Shown: positions 36,572 to 48,984 of the stretch, piece after piece
How positions within the stretch are numbered: position 1 is the first letter of the stretch
Layout: each line of letters starts with the position of its first letter
DNA from: Stromatinia cepivora
Taxonomy: Eukaryota > Ascomycota > Leotiomycetes > Helotiales > Sclerotiniaceae
Length of the DNA: 64,000 bases
Assembly: GCA_014898415.1 (NCBI GenBank)
Contig: RCTD01000016.1
Coordinates: 434,001-498,000 of the forward strand
Direction: 5' to 3'
Notes under the pieces: generated by a model
What the model saw: only the letters and a program-made list of their open reading frames with translations
What the model was told of the DNA's origin: nothing
Databases searched by the model: none
Program-made: the position numbers and the translations under genes

Positions 36572-38757
36572 ACAGAATCGAATCCGTACCGATCTCAAAA
36601 CACTCAGGGGAGAGGTTGTTGAGATCTAATCACGCAGAAAAAATAAAAGAAGGTAAAAAGATAGTGGTAGGAAGTAGTGGTGGTGGAAGAAGCTGTAGTG
36701 AGCATTTAAATAAAGAGATGGTAATAATTTCGCAATGATCAAACAATTACAGCTTTCTTTGCTTTCTTTAATACACCTGAGGCAATTATGCATAATGACT
36801 TCTTGAAAATTCCCCTTCCTCATTTGATTCATGTAGCCAATTACATGATCTGCTATCATTTATATCCCGGATTATTAATGGATCTTCAAGTGGAAAAATG
36901 ACCAATCATATCGAATGAGATTTCACTACCGACACGAATCTGGAAGCTAGAATCTCAAACCGCCTTTCCCGCACGCCTCAAAAGAAATCAGCAATAGGCC
37001 GAGAATCATTAATGCGGGGTATTTCAAGTGACGGATCGTGGTCGATGCCACATGTTGGTTAAAAAAGCTTACAAGCTTTTGGGGGTATGGTATGGCTTAG
37101 GGAAGGCCTATGAGAGTACTACAGAGAGTATGGAAGTGAAGTGAAGTGAAGTTTGGATTTGGTGAATGATCAGATGGAACAACACTCAACTTACTTCATC
37201 TACCATGTCAATAGTTAACTATCAATGGAACAATGCCAAGAAGATGTATTGTGTGAGGTAGGGGTCATTTTCTACCTTCAGAATAATAAGCACCGAGTAA
37301 TCGCATGGTACAAAGGTTGTTATGTTAGTTGAGTGTGTTCAATTGAGGGTTTTTCATAAAAAGTCATTTTGTTTCATGATCTTCTCGACTCATCTACTAG
37401 GTACCTCCTATGCTTCCTTCCTGCGTTCTACCCAATCATCAACAAGCCCCCTTTTCACATGCGAAATAATCACAATATTTCTTGACCGATCTCGATCCAT
37501 AAAAAATATGCATTCTAGGTACTGTGCAGTTGTGCACTTTACCTAAGTACTTTCATCGACTCCATGAAGGCTAGCGATAACTTTTTTTTTATCACAAATA
37601 CAAGAAGAGTTTTTCAATATTAGTCTTTTAAAGCAGGAATAAATCCATCACTTTCCTAAGTACGATTACGTTATAAGTAAGTTATAACCTTGAATAATTA
37701 ATTCTCTTGTCACCTGTCTCTTCCAATTACTATTACAGTAACTTTCCAAGTATACTTTGGTACTTATGACCTATGACCCACTCATGAACCCCACGTTGTG
37801 TACTTACATTACAGTACATAAATCTAGGTACCGTATAATAGGTTTGTCTCTCGGTTCTCGGTTCTCGGTTCTCGGTTCACGGGGCATTTTGGAAATAGAA
37901 ATTTGTGCTTTAGGTGCATTGAGGTTTTACTATTTTGCTGCATGACTTGGAATCTTTGGAAGCTTGGAACTCTCCCTAACCCTTGTTAGGAGTAAAGCAA
38001 ACAAGGGTATTAAAGAAACGAATCCTTTGCTGCGGGTTTTGACCTGCTTTTGAGCCTGTTTTGACCTGCTTTTGAGCCTACTTTTGAGCCTACTACTCCG
38101 TACTTTTCATTTTCTCCGTGTTGTCACCCTACTGGAAAAAGCTCCGTCCACTTATTTTAGCACATGCGCCTGCATTCCCAATCCCAACCCATCAAATTAC
38201 CTACCTGGTACTCTCAACATCAACAGTTTCCCATCTCTCAATTCCCCCTTCTCAACCAAACACACTTCACACTTTACACTTCACACTTCACACTTCACAC
38301 TTCACACTTCACACTTCACACTTCACACTTCAAACTTCACTCTACCCAAGATCCTTCATTGGTTCTAGGATTTAATTTTCAATTTTTAAATTCACTCGTT
38401 ATCGTCCTTTTAAAATCAAAAGTCTTACTATATCAATTTAGAACTTTTGCCTATGAGAAAAATACATTAGAACAATAGTACTACCTACCTACTTCTAAGC
38501 CCTTTATTCAGCATTTTCAAATATTCGCACCCTTTACATAATATACGATCGTCCATTCATCAAATAAACCCCCCACCTGATCAGTCGTAAAGTCTAACGG
38601 AATTCACGCATGACTGAGTTGACGTATAAATCTCACAACTGTAATCCTCAACACTTCACTTATCGGCGCGCATTCACAAATCTTCGTTGGTGACATCCGC
38701 CTTCGTATTACACCACATCTCAACAACGACACCTCCCTTTATAACAATCAATCAGCA
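36572..38757. promoter_or_regulatory. Divergent 2.2-kb region with minisatellites
   Basis: Separates the FN3 gene and the Pah1 gene, which are transcribed away from each other. It contains a TCGGTTC array (37849-37881), a degenerate TTTTGA(C/G)CCT array (about 38037-38092), TACTCCGTA at 38094, a 7-bp minisatellite (38264-38340) and several CTAGGTAC elements (about 37398, 37516, 37824). The Pah1 leader is C/T-rich just before the ATG. Confidence 0.5.
38264..38340. repeat. 7-bp minisatellite ACTTCAC, 11 units
   Basis: Eleven tandem heptamers, nine exact and two with one mismatch, located 420 bp upstream of the Pah1 start codon. Confidence 0.92.
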
Positions 38758-41165
38758 ATGCAGTACGTGCGAAGTATCAGCGGATCGGTTTCGAAAACAT
38801 GGAACTCCATCAATCCAGCAACTCTCAGCGGAGCTATCGATGTTATAGTCGTTGAACAAGAAGATGGATCATTGGCATGTTCACCATTCCACGTCCGCTT
38901 CGGAAAGTTCTCTCTACTTCGACCATACGAGAAGAAGGTCGAATTCAGAGTCAATGATGTCAAACAAGATTATGCGATGAAGTTGGGAGAAGGAGGAGAG
39001 GCATTCTTTGTTTTCGAGACGAGTGATAATATTCCGGAAGCTATGCAGACATCGCCCCTTGTTTCGCCAGTTTCCAGTCCGCCATTACCAGCAGCAGGCT
39101 CAGACCCAGCGAGCCTGTCCGAACCCGATTTCCTAGCCTTGGATATGGGGCATAAGAGTTTAAGATCAGACAGTTTTACAAAGTCTGTTGGGGGCTCATA
39201 TCCTAGGAGGCAAAGTAATCTCAGTAAGCTGCCAAGATTCTACTCAAATGTTCTTTACTGACTGGAATAGGTGCTTTGACGCCACCATCAATATCTTCAG
39301 AGCATGCTAGTGGCAGGCCCCTTTCTGGCGACTGGTCAACGGTGCATCGTAGTCATACAGACGAATTGTTGCCATCCTCGGCTCGAACCAATATTAGCGA
39401 TTTGACGGAACGAGATAGACAGACACGATCTATGACACCGACTGTTGCAGCTGTTGATGGTCAATCGGACGTCTTTACCGAAAGGTCGCATAGTCCTGCA
39501 CCTCTGCCGACCCGCGAAGCAATAGAACGGGCAATGGCATTGTCGAATCGACTTCAAGCATCCAACATACCAAGTCAGGTCACCGAAACCGGAGATTTGA
39601 TGTTAGATATGACTGGTTACAAAAGTAGTGATGATGACGCGCTTCGAGCAGAAGTGATTGCAAGGAAAATTCTGTCGGAAGAATTAGAAGGCAATTATGA
39701 CATTGGTGCTCTAATTGGTGCGGATGAAAATGGAAACCTTTGGATATACAGTAGCGAAGAGGCAAAAGATGCTGCAAGTCATAGAGCAGCAATGGCGGGC
39801 ATTACGAATGCCTCTGGGTTAACCAGTGATGCTTCATCGGACCCAGGATATAATAGCGAAACAGACAGTGATATCCTTCACCCACCAATGGCGCCAACGC
39901 ACCGACGTGCCGATTCTGATTCATTGGGAATGCAGACGCCACCTAAGACACCCACTGGAACTGCCGGTGATCCAAATCGGAATTATGCCAAAACTTTACG
40001 ATTGACTAGCGATCAATTGAAAGCTCTCGGTCTCAAGTCCGGACCAAATCCCGTGAGCTTCACTGTCAATCGAGCAACATGTCAAGCCAACATGTATCTT
40101 TGGAAATATGATGTCCCTATTGTAATTTCCGATATTGACGGTACCATCACAAAATCAGATGCTCTTGGTCACGTTCTAAACTATATCGGAAGAGATTGGA
40201 CTCATATTGGAGTAGCCAAACTCTATACTGAGATTGTTAATAACGGTTACAATATCATGTATTTAACGTCTCGATCGGTAGGTCAGGCCGACACCACCAG
40301 AGCATACCTCAACGGCGTGGTACAGGAAAATTATCATTTGCCGAAAGGTCCGACTATATTGAGTCCTGATAGAACGCTTGCAGCTTTGAGAAGAGAGGTT
40401 TACATCAGAAAGCCGGAAGTCTTCAAAATGGCTTGTCTACGAGATATTAAGAACTTGTTCGGTCCCAACCGCACACCATTCTACGCAGGTTTCGGCAACA
40501 GACTGACCGATGCGTTGTCATACCGTTCTGTCAGCATTCCCAGTAATCGTATTTTCACGATCAATAGTTACGCAGAAGTGTCGTTAGATTTGCTTAGTCT
40601 CAACAAATTACGATACAGCTATGTGAATATGCGAGAGGTCGTCGATCATTACTTTCCACCAGTAAACACCCTCATTACAAGCGGAGGTGAAGAATACACT
40701 GATTTCACGTATTGGCGAGAACCTGTTCTTGAAATCGATGATTTCAGTGCATCTGAGAGCGACGAGAGAGATCTCGAAGAAAGAGAAGATGAGGAGGAGG
40801 AGGAAGAAGAAGAGGGAGAGGATAATGGACAGATGGGCGAAAGTTACATCTCCCGCGGGTCTATAGATGAAGACAATTACTACGAGGAAGGTCTAGATGA
40901 AAGTCTTTTGATGGAGTCAATAGAAGGAAATGATGGTTTGACAAGAAGTATGCTATTAGAAGACCAAGGCCAGGAGTACTACGATAATGCAATCGAAGAT
41001 GACGATGATGAAGAGGAGTCGCCGCTAGAAGAAGGTGGCGTCAGACTAGATGATCAACTCACTCCTCAACGCCAACCCGAGAAACGCGATTCTGATGCCG
41101 AAGTGATTACGGGAATGCACAACCTCGCTTTAGAAATGGAAGATTCCGACGATAAGAAGGTCTAA
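38758..41165 (+). CDS. pah1: Lipin-family phosphatidate phosphatase (Pah1/Ned1)
   Basis: Converts phosphatidate to diacylglycerol, the branch point between membrane phospholipid and triacylglycerol synthesis; acts on ER and nuclear membranes. Exons 38758-39223 and 39271-41165 give 786 aa. The N-LIP domain occupies residues 1-105: an amphipathic start MQYVRSISGSVSKTWNSINP, then GAIDVIVVEQ and SPFHVRFGKFS. The C-LIP haloacid-dehalogenase domain carries the catalytic DIDGT at 443-447, followed by TKSDALGHVLNYIGRDWTH and the LTSRS phosphate-binding Ser motif. The intron splits AGT (Ser156) in phase 1. The C-terminus is strongly acidic (poly-Glu near 680-690), as in yeast Pah1, where it aids recruitment by the Nem1-Spo7 phosphatase. 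Many Ser-Pro sites between the domains suit kinase control. Confidence 0.96.
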
Positions 41166-42431
41166 AACCTCATTGCGGCAAAGACATAAGAGGCATGGGA
41201 CTTCAACATCCGTGTACACTCGATCACGGCACCCGAGAGACGGCAGATGAATCATAGACGAAACTAAATGAGAGATGCGGGTGGATGAATAGGAGCATTT
41301 GTGTTGGAGTGCAGCGTAGCGACGAGAGTTTTCAGCGAAATACCTTTTAAGGCGAGTGTAGATTAGCATATTTTGGGAGTTTAGATGGTTGAGCATAGGA
41401 TTTTTCTAATTTTCGGGATTGTGTATATCTTTTATGGGTGGGACGATATGGATCGGTATGGATACAAGGGGCATGGAAGACAAGGCATAGCGTGGAGTTT
41501 TTTTTTTAGTTTTTTTAATTTTTGGAACATGTTTTGGGTCGTGAGCGAATTATATATATATACTATTATGGGAATTTTCATGAGATATAATTGTAATATT
41601 CGTAATATTGCATGCTTGCAGTGAGCAGGGAAGAAATAACAGGGGCTCGCTCTTTCCTAAAATTTTGATACAGATAAAGTATTCTTTCTCATTCCCTCTG
41701 TACCCATGCAAAGATTTCACCGCCATATATGCATTTGACTCTGGATTCAAATTCTCTTTTCTTGCTAGTTCCCTTTTCTTCTTTCCTTGCTTTCTGGCGC
41801 TTTTATTGAGTTTGTCTCAAAACGCTCCAAGTTGTTGTTTGTTCCCTCGCTTCCTACTTTGGTTCCTCACGTTCTTCTCTTGCTCCTCTACTTCTACTTT
41901 GACTCCTTAAGGTGTTATTCATGTGCCGCCAACTCGCCAACTCGACGAACTTGGGATTTCGATGTCCATACGAAGCGTATATCGGTTCTTCGCTTTGGAG
42001 CGCTGGATTATATAAAGATGTTGTCTATTCGCGATCGAGCTGTAGGATGAGAAGTGGGGGGCGTTTTGGAGACTATGCATGCGGAGGGTGTGTTGATCTG
42101 CTTGGCTGCTTGGATATTTCGGACGTGTGTATATGGGAGGCGGAGGCGGGCTATGTCGATGGGAAGTTTCTCCAGCAGCTAGCTGACTTCGATGGCTTTG
42201 ATTATTTTGATCTCGCCGTCGCTTTCGTACCGCAAGCCACATAATGGTGTTGAGCAAATCTGATGTGCAATTCGATTGATTCTGCTTGAATGTTATCGTG
42301 GGTATTAGGCGTCTTTTATTATTCTTTGGTTCCTTGATATATTCGGAGGGTATTCAGATACACATTCTGCGAATTCCTTGGATGAGATCGCAAATTGCTA
42401 TATCTTCGTCGTCGCTATCAATATCCACCGA
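41166..42431. other. Intergenic, no supported gene
   Basis: Holds the Pah1 3' flank and a T-rich tract near 41500. Overlapping ORFs on both strands at 41912-42257 have neither homology nor clear splice context. Confidence 0.45.
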
Positions 42432-43001
42432 TTAGGGAGATGAAGAATCAACATCTTTATCCGAATCTGAGAGCATGTCGAGGGATGGTTTGGGGGTAGA
42501 GGTCCGTATGGAAATTGATTGTATATCTAGGAATCGCTCGGGACTTGGTATTTGTGCAGAGTGCGATTGAGTATACAGAGGTTGTTCTGAGCTATTGCTA
42601 GAAGGTTTGGTGGGACTGGATCTCGAGGAACCAGATGAACAGGAACAGCTCGTGTCCGAGGTTGTACTAGAAGTGGCGGATATATCTGAAGAGCCCTCGG
42701 TTGTTGAGCTTTGGAATAACAGGTTGATAAAGCCGACATCAAATTGCGATACAGGTAGCGATGCAGGTAGCGATGGGTTTACACTGCTTGAAAGACCAGA
42801 ATTTGATCCCTCGAATTTGGAACTCGTTATCCGTCTAGAGGAAGGTACAGGTATAATAGCTGTATAGATACCAATGTATCGAGGAAGTATCAAAACCCGG
42901 AAAGAAGAATCCCAATAACCAGTAAGACTACATACTAGCATCGAGTCTGGGCCTGTCTTACGAGAGCAAGTAAGCATTAAAGATTCTTGATTGTAATTCA
43001 T
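42432..43001 (-). CDS. Hypothetical 189-aa Ser-rich protein
   Basis: A single exon begins with ATG at 43001. The protein opens with a mixed segment (TGYWDSSFRVLILPRYIGI) and then becomes very Ser/Thr-rich, including a Cys-Ser run (SCSCSSGSSRSSP), ending in an acidic tail (DMLSDSDKDVDSSSP). There is no signal peptide, no membrane span and no family I recognise. The composition change could mean that the first third is part of another frame or exon. Moderate evidence only: the length and a proper ATG. Confidence 0.45.
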   Translation of the reverse strand: MNYNQESLMLTCSRKTGPDSMLVCSLTGYWDSSFRVLILPRYIGIYTAIIPVPSSRRITSSKFEGSNSGLSSSVNPSLPASLPVSQFDVGFINLLFQSSTTEGSSDISATSSTTSDTSCSCSSGSSRSSPTKPSSNSSEQPLYTQSHSAQIPSPERFLDIQSISIRTSTPKPSLDMLSDSDKDVDSSSP

Positions 43002-43433
43002 TGTTCTGTTAGTAGTTCTATTTATCTCATTTTGCTCACTTGCTCGAGGTTCTCATGCTATGTATGTATGTCATGATGGTTTGCCACACTTAAAGTCACT
43101 AGTTCATCGATGTTGATGGTCTGAACTCTATTTATTGCTAGTAGCGCCGCCAATTGGTAGCTTTCCCGCTTCGCGCTACTGTATCATGTGGAAGGAAAAC
43201 AAACTTATAATTAGTTGCGCCAACATATATCCCATTTGAAGAGAGTTCTTCCTCTTCAATCGATATCCTAAATGGATTTACATTGTCCAAATCCTAAACT
43301 CCATACCATGCATGCAGATACCATATCCCGAAATAAATATCCTAAATTGTCTAGACTGTTATTTTCTCAAAATGTTGGCTCGACTTGAATAACTATCTGT
43401 GATGAAAGTACCGAAGTACCGAATTCTCTGTGA
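43002..43433. other. Intergenic, no gene seen
   Basis: AT-leaning sequence between the hypothetical Ser-rich gene and the 3' end of the first SAP-like gene; nothing notable. Confidence 0.4.
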
Positions 43434-44115
43434 CTACTCGGATTTGTCGTTTGGAGGAGGAGCTGGAAGTTCTTTACTGATGGGGGCGCGAGGATCTTCG
43501 GAATCTTGATGATGGTCTACATAATCACTGGTCTACATGTGAAACATAGCCAGTCAGTCATTCATATATTCCTCTTAATTCTAGAATAGGAATTAGACAT
43601 ACCAAATGCTGCATATCCTCAAAATCAATCAAATCATCCGACTCCCCACCAACCTCAACATCAAGATCTGGAGAAACCTGTCTGGCTTGTCTGACTTGTT
43701 TTTCTTGCTCAGGTCTTCCTTGTGCCATACCAGCAGACTGTACATCAACAGCATGATGAGAACTACCAGCTGTAGTAACGTTTTCGTTGAGAGGATCATG
43801 ATGATTCTCATCGTCGAAAAGGAGGAGGACTATCAAGGCGTCTTTGAAGGATGGCTTGATTTTGCGTTCGGAGAGGAGGTGCAGGAGTTGGGGGATGGAG
43901 AGGTGGTGGTAGTTTGTTGTTGTGTTGTTGTTTTGCATTTCCGTGGTGGTGGATGTGATGGATGTATTGGTGGGTTTATTGGTGGTTAGGACGGTGGGTA
44001 CGACGGTGGGTGCGACGGTGGTTTTGTCGTTGAGCATGGAGTTGATGGTTATTCGGGGGGTTTGGTTTGGGGATGGGGATGGAGGTGGGATTGCGGATGA
44101 GGATGAGGATGACAT
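43434..44115 (-). CDS. SAP-like motif protein A
   Basis: Exons 44115-43603 and 43532-43434 give 203 aa; the intron has GTATGT and TGTAG ends. A disordered Ser/Pro/Thr-rich N-terminus is followed by a helix-turn-helix segment around residues 70-98 (LSIPQLLHLLSERKIKPSFK, then DALIVLLL). This has the spacing of a SAP motif (Leu-rich helix, KP turn, KDxLxxLL helix), a DNA/RNA-binding fold. The remainder is acidic (VGGESDDLIDFEDMQHL) and ends in a Pro-rich tail. The neighbouring divergent gene at 46142 has the same motif in a similar form, so the two are probably paralogues. Function unknown; a nuclear role is inferred only from the motif. Confidence 0.75.
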
Positions 44116-46141
44116 TTTGAATATGCGTTGGGATTTGTGGTTGGGGTTTGTGGTTGATGTGAGTGGGGTTGACTTGTATTGTACGGCGAAATTAAGTGTA
44201 GATTGTGAGCTGTATTGTTATTTTGACTTGTAGGTCCTGAGTTGTGGTCGAGTTCGACTATAAGCGAGTATGAGTTTTTGTTTATAAATGGAAGAATCTC
44301 TTCCAATACCAAGCTAATCTGAAATAGTATCTAGTAACAGTATGATTAAAGAGGATTAGATGATTGCCAGGTTATAATCGTAGGTTATAAAAGGAAGAGT
44401 TGCAAGGATTTGATTGTGGGAGGTAAAATGTATGAGTCTCTGTTTGTATTTGTGATGGGAAACCTATCTAAAATTTGAGTAAATAAACACTAAGTATAGG
44501 TAAAGGTTAGCCGAGTGATTACTTTTATTCTAGTATTTTTTTTAGTTTTTAATGTTCTTGTATAATGCAGTTAAGAGAGGTTTTAAGGAAGATTCGAAAG
44601 AAAGATATTTACTGGAAGGTTGCTATCTTGGGACATCGGCCGAGTGATCAACTTTGTTACTTACAAATAAGAACAAGATGATATTATAGACTTGAGAAAT
44701 ACTCTAGATAGCTAATAAATAATATGGATTCACTGTTTTGGTATTGTGTTTATTGTTTGTTTGAAGGCTCTGGATTAGATTGATGTTCATAGAAAGGGGT
44801 GGTTTGAGGAGAGAATTATTTGGTTTATGGAGTTGGATGGTGATGGCTTATCTAAAGATACTTTGGTAAAAATGCATTCCTTATATTATGCCTAACTTTT
44901 ATTGGAGTAGATTGAACTATCTTTAAATGTATATAGTTTTAGGTGGTAAATAAATGTTTAGTTGTGTTCGAATAGGTCTTTCCCGCTTAGGATCAATATG
45001 TTTTGTAGATCTTTTGAGAACTGTAAGTTGGTGCCCACTTCATAAACATGATAATGGAATACTCTTGAGATAGTAATTGAACTACAGGGTCTTCTGATTG
45101 TTGCAAGGGTACTACTGTAGCTGTTGTTTTGTTGAAGATAATGTGAGGTGTTCATGATTCTGAAGGTTAATTCAAATCCAGTCGAGCCAAATCAAGTCAA
45201 GTCACTACATTGCATCTAGTCTTTGAAAAAAATTTGTTCTTTCTTATCCAGCATTGGATATCAAAGTGGTTTTTATCAATTCTTGTTGTTGAAGTTCATT
45301 ATTACTACTCAACGGCATCCATCAACTCCCCTCCAAAATAAAATGCTGTGGATTGTTTATATTCTTCAGATACTCCGCCGCTGAGATTTAGTCGAGTCAA
45401 TTCAAGTATATTGAACTATTAAATTTGACACAGAGCAATGCAAGTTTCTATAAACATCACATAGCAAGAAATGAGCATTCTTTCCATTCCATTTGATCTC
45501 AGTCACATCTATTTAGGTTTATTTTTGGAATTAATAAAGGAGAACACTCACTAATCTTACCCACGCCTTGATTAGCCTCTTCTGAACTTCATTTGCTTCA
45601 CTTACTTCCAAAAATTTATCCAATCACATATCAATCAGGTCTGAATAATTCCTTTGTTGCATATCTATAAATATGAAATATTCATTCATCTGATCAAACA
45701 TCATTTTATCATTACTATTGGTTTCCACTTGTTCTCATTGGTCTAAAAATTTTACATTGGGAAAAAGTTCACAGCTCCCTCGGTTAGCTAGCTAGCCTTC
45801 CAATACCCGAAGTATAGGTAGGTCATTATACATTTTCTAAGATTCCAAATGAAAGTCTAGGTTTTAATTTATAACAGGAAACATAAGAGCTGTATTTCTC
45901 TTAGAGCTATAATTTGTCTCCTGGGTTTTGACTAGTACGGTACATTCACTCTTTACTGAACTGCGAAGAACTCATACAAGCACTAAATTTATGATTTTCC
46001 TTCCATCTATTTGTTCATCAATAAATACCTCTTGATCTATAATACACAATCTATCCAACTTCCATCTATCAGTCCTCACTCAACAAGTAAACAAAGGAAT
46101 TACTCAGTCTCACCTGCCCCCTCAGCCACAAGTTCATAATC
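44116..46141. promoter_or_regulatory. Shared 2-kb AT-rich region between SAP-like genes
   Basis: Separates two divergently transcribed SAP-like genes. It is AT-rich with several CAAGTCAAGTC/TCGAGTCAATTC-type direct repeats (about 45180-45205 and 45390-45410) and TATA-like sequence before 46030. No exon could be supported. Confidence 0.45.
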
Positions 46142-47035
46142 ATGGATCTCAAGAACCTCACCACTAAACAGCTTTTACAGCAGCTTTCGGCTGTTGGAAT
46201 ACAAAAGCCCACCCTCAAAGATGGTCTTGTTGTTCTCCTTCAAAATCATTTACGCTCTACTCGTCATCAGCAACAAGTCAGGGAATTAGCTGCTATTGAG
46301 CAAAAGATTATTGAGCGCCCAGGAAAGGCTGAGTTGGTATGTTTTTATCCTTTTTTTCATTTCCATGTTCGTCCCCACTCCTTCTATGCATTCGAATTCC
46401 TTGTTTCTCGCATCATCTACATCCTAAAATTAGCTCGGAATGCTCTACTCTTTACCCAAATCACCAAATTATCCTAACCTCAAAAATAGGAAACCCTCCT
46501 GCACCGCATGATGAAAACCCTCCTCACCGGCTTCGATCTCTCACTCCCAAAGCTGCCCCAGGGCACGGAGGTTCAAATGAAAGTTAGCATGCAAGTTTCG
46601 CATACCCAGACTGAAATTATAAATATCGATGATCAAAATCGGGAAGGCACTCCTCCTGCAAGTGAAGAAGATAGGGACGATATGGCAATGACGAATTTTG
46701 CAATGGTAGATGAAGAAGAGAAAGAGGAAGAAGAGGACAAAGATGTTATTGAGGAACTTCACCCTCGGCCTCGAGCTCAGCTCGAAAACCAGGAGTCTGA
46801 GGGCAAGGAAAGCGACAATGGTCAGATCAAACGCAAACAAGGAGACTCCTCCGCATCAAATTCAAGCTCCCAAGAACTTATCTCCTCTAAGAGCAAGGCA
46901 AAGTCAAAGGCAGAGTTCACTTCAAATGAGCAAATCTTCAAAGCTTTTGCGTCAAAGTCCCGATCTGCAGTCGCCAAACAACCTAAGAAGAAACAAAAGC
47001 GTGTTGGGGGGAAATTTGCATCGGGTAGTGAGTAA
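46142..47035 (+). CDS. SAP-like motif protein B
   Basis: Exons 46142-46336 and 46490-47035 give 246 aa. The first 35 residues are a SAP-like motif (MDLKNLTTKQLLQQLSAVGI, then KPTLKDGLVVLLQNHL) matching the motif in the divergent neighbour. A charged helix follows, then an acidic segment (EEEKEEEEDKDVIEE), a Ser-rich linker and a basic C-terminus with likely nuclear signals (KQPKKKQKRVGGKF). The build suggests a small chromatin or RNA-associated protein. The exon 2 start was chosen because it keeps phase and follows a canonical AAAAATAG acceptor. No specific family could be named. Confidence 0.8.
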
Positions 47036-48303
47036 TAAAGTTACTTTACGTTGCGGAGACGTTTGTTGTGAGCAGATATCTGATGGGGGCTATGGCGTCT
47101 AGAAACTTTGAGTTCTCGTACTGGTACATACACTCTGCATACGTTTTGTTTCTAACTTTAAGTGGGACCATACTCGTGGTACTAATTAGAGTAGTGGTGA
47201 GATATGAAGTAGCTCCGAGTTTCAATGCTCAATAAAAAGAACAATTACATTCAATAAGCTGGGTCATTTTATCTGTAATGCTGGATATATTTGAGTCTCT
47301 TACTTCACTTACTACTTCGAACTTTACTTGTGGTATATGTGAGTATTATTGAGCTTCAAATTCTCAGTGCTTGACTGCGCATCTGGGAAGTCAAGTCTCC
47401 CACCAGTCCATGGATGTTAGGAATGTGTTGGTTATGTCAGGAGGGCGTCCTTTGCTTAAATCCATAGACATAAAGAACCATCATCGCCTCAACAAAAGAC
47501 AAAGTTCAAAAAGCTCAGTGATAACGTGCAGGGTGTTCATATCCCTCAAACGGGACCGCCGCTTAATAAATCTGAAGACTTTGTTGATGGAAGAAATCAG
47601 TTCGTCTGCTTTAAACTGGAAACAGGATAGTCTACATTATAGGGTCACTTCTTTTATCCTTCATCCCTTTATTCGCCAGTGCAGTGGAATTCTGCACGAG
47701 AGTTGGTATATGTTGAAGAATACTTGTAAATTATCTAGATGACTATGGCTATCCAAGAATTTTCATTTTGCACGAAAATTGCGATATCACACTTCTTTCC
47801 TCAGTAATTGAAGAAAAATTTTAATAATACTTAATAAAATATGCAAGAAGACAAATAGATGAACATTGTGTGAAGTGTTGACCGTTTCATTTATGTGACA
47901 GTCATGAATGTGTTCTACAGTGGGCTCCCAACAATAAAGCAAGACGAACAGGTACTTGCTGGAGATGTGCAGCTCGGGAGAAGATGCGTATGTAAAGGTA
48001 TGTCCAGAGATATGAGTGTCGGTAGAGTCTTTGAAGCAAAGTTTAGCGTTTGCTATAGAGCAGTTCGGCAAAATGAGGAGAGGAAAGCTATCACTAATTC
48101 CCATTTGCAATTTTGCTTTAACACTACTAGTTAAGCATAAAGAAAGCCCATGACCACCTGTATCCCTAGTGTATGGATTTGATATCCGGACAAATGTCCA
48201 TTTCACATGCCAGGGCCTGAAAGGAACATGTGTTTAACAGTCTTGATATTGTACTGCATGCATGTTGCTTATTTTCAAATAACACTAACTCCCTCCAGCG
48301 CTT
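47036..48303. other. Convergent 3' intergenic region
   Basis: Lies between the 3' ends of SAP-like gene B and SDH4. Two ORFs of about 120-140 codons (47371-47742 plus, 47787-48206 minus) lack ATG starts and conserved motifs and are not called. Confidence 0.45.
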
Positions 48304-48984
48304 TTATGCGTGCCAAATCCTCTTAATACCCTCAGTAAGTCCCACATCGTTTGTTTCAAACTCATACAATCCAACCCCAACCAAAACAGTTGCTCCCCTC
48401 AGACCCCACCAAAACAACGTTTTCGTCTTTGGCAACCTCTTGCTTGGAATGTAGTCGATAACGCAAGACTCAAAACCGATATGTGAGTGGATGAGGATCG
48501 CAGCGCAAAGGATAGCATCGGTAGCTGGATTCAATGATCCGGAAACGAAAGGGGCGACTGTGAGAGGGATGAGACCGACGGCGATTAAACGTTCGAATGT
48601 CCAATGGTATGAGCCGTGAGATGGGGATGGTTTAGGTACGGGTGCTGCGTCGTTTGCTATATAATCTATTAGTTTAAGGTGGATTGGCCCGAGGGCGGAT
48701 CAACATACAAGTGCCATCAATAGATTCTATGATGTGGTTAGCAATAGAAATAATATATCGATAGAAGAAGGCTCACGAGGTAATGGGGGTAGAATTGATT
48801 GTCTGCCACTTGCATGGAATGCCGCTACACGCATTGAACCTGGCAATGCATCTCTGACAAAAGCACTGCGTCCGGCGGGCTTGTTGATTGCGGGGAAACT
48901 GGAAGAGATCTTTGTAGAGAAATTACGCTTCGACGCGGCGAGGCAAGTCTGCCTAAGCATTGAAGGTTTAATAAATGAAGCCAT
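48304..48984 (-). CDS. sdh4: Succinate dehydrogenase membrane anchor subunit (CybS/Sdh4)
   Basis: Anchors complex II in the mitochondrial inner membrane and helps bind haem b and ubiquinone. Exons 48984-48777, 48726-48709 and 48656-48304 give 192 aa. The N-terminus (MASFIKPSMLRQTCLAASKR) is a typical mitochondrial presequence. The mature part has SHGSYHWTFERLIAV, three hydrophobic helices and the CybS signature with the haem-ligand His in SHIGFESCVIDY, ending TEGIKRIWHA. Exon 2 is only 18 nt (six residues, QSIDGT region) yet keeps phase on both sides; skipping it would also keep phase but would delete those six residues. The gene shares its promoter with the divergent processing peptidase. 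Confidence 0.95.

Noticed and set aside
38264..38340. Heptamer array considered as a CRISPR-like or telomeric repeat
   Set aside because: Units are contiguous without spacers and do not match the fungal telomere unit TTAGGG.
41912..42257. ORFs on both strands, about 110 codons
   Set aside because: Mutually overlapping, no motif, and the plus-strand one has a non-ATG start.
47371..48206. Two ORFs of 123 and 139 codons between gene 3' ends
   Set aside because: Both begin at non-ATG codons and lack protein-family features; the minus one is hydrophobic by AT bias.
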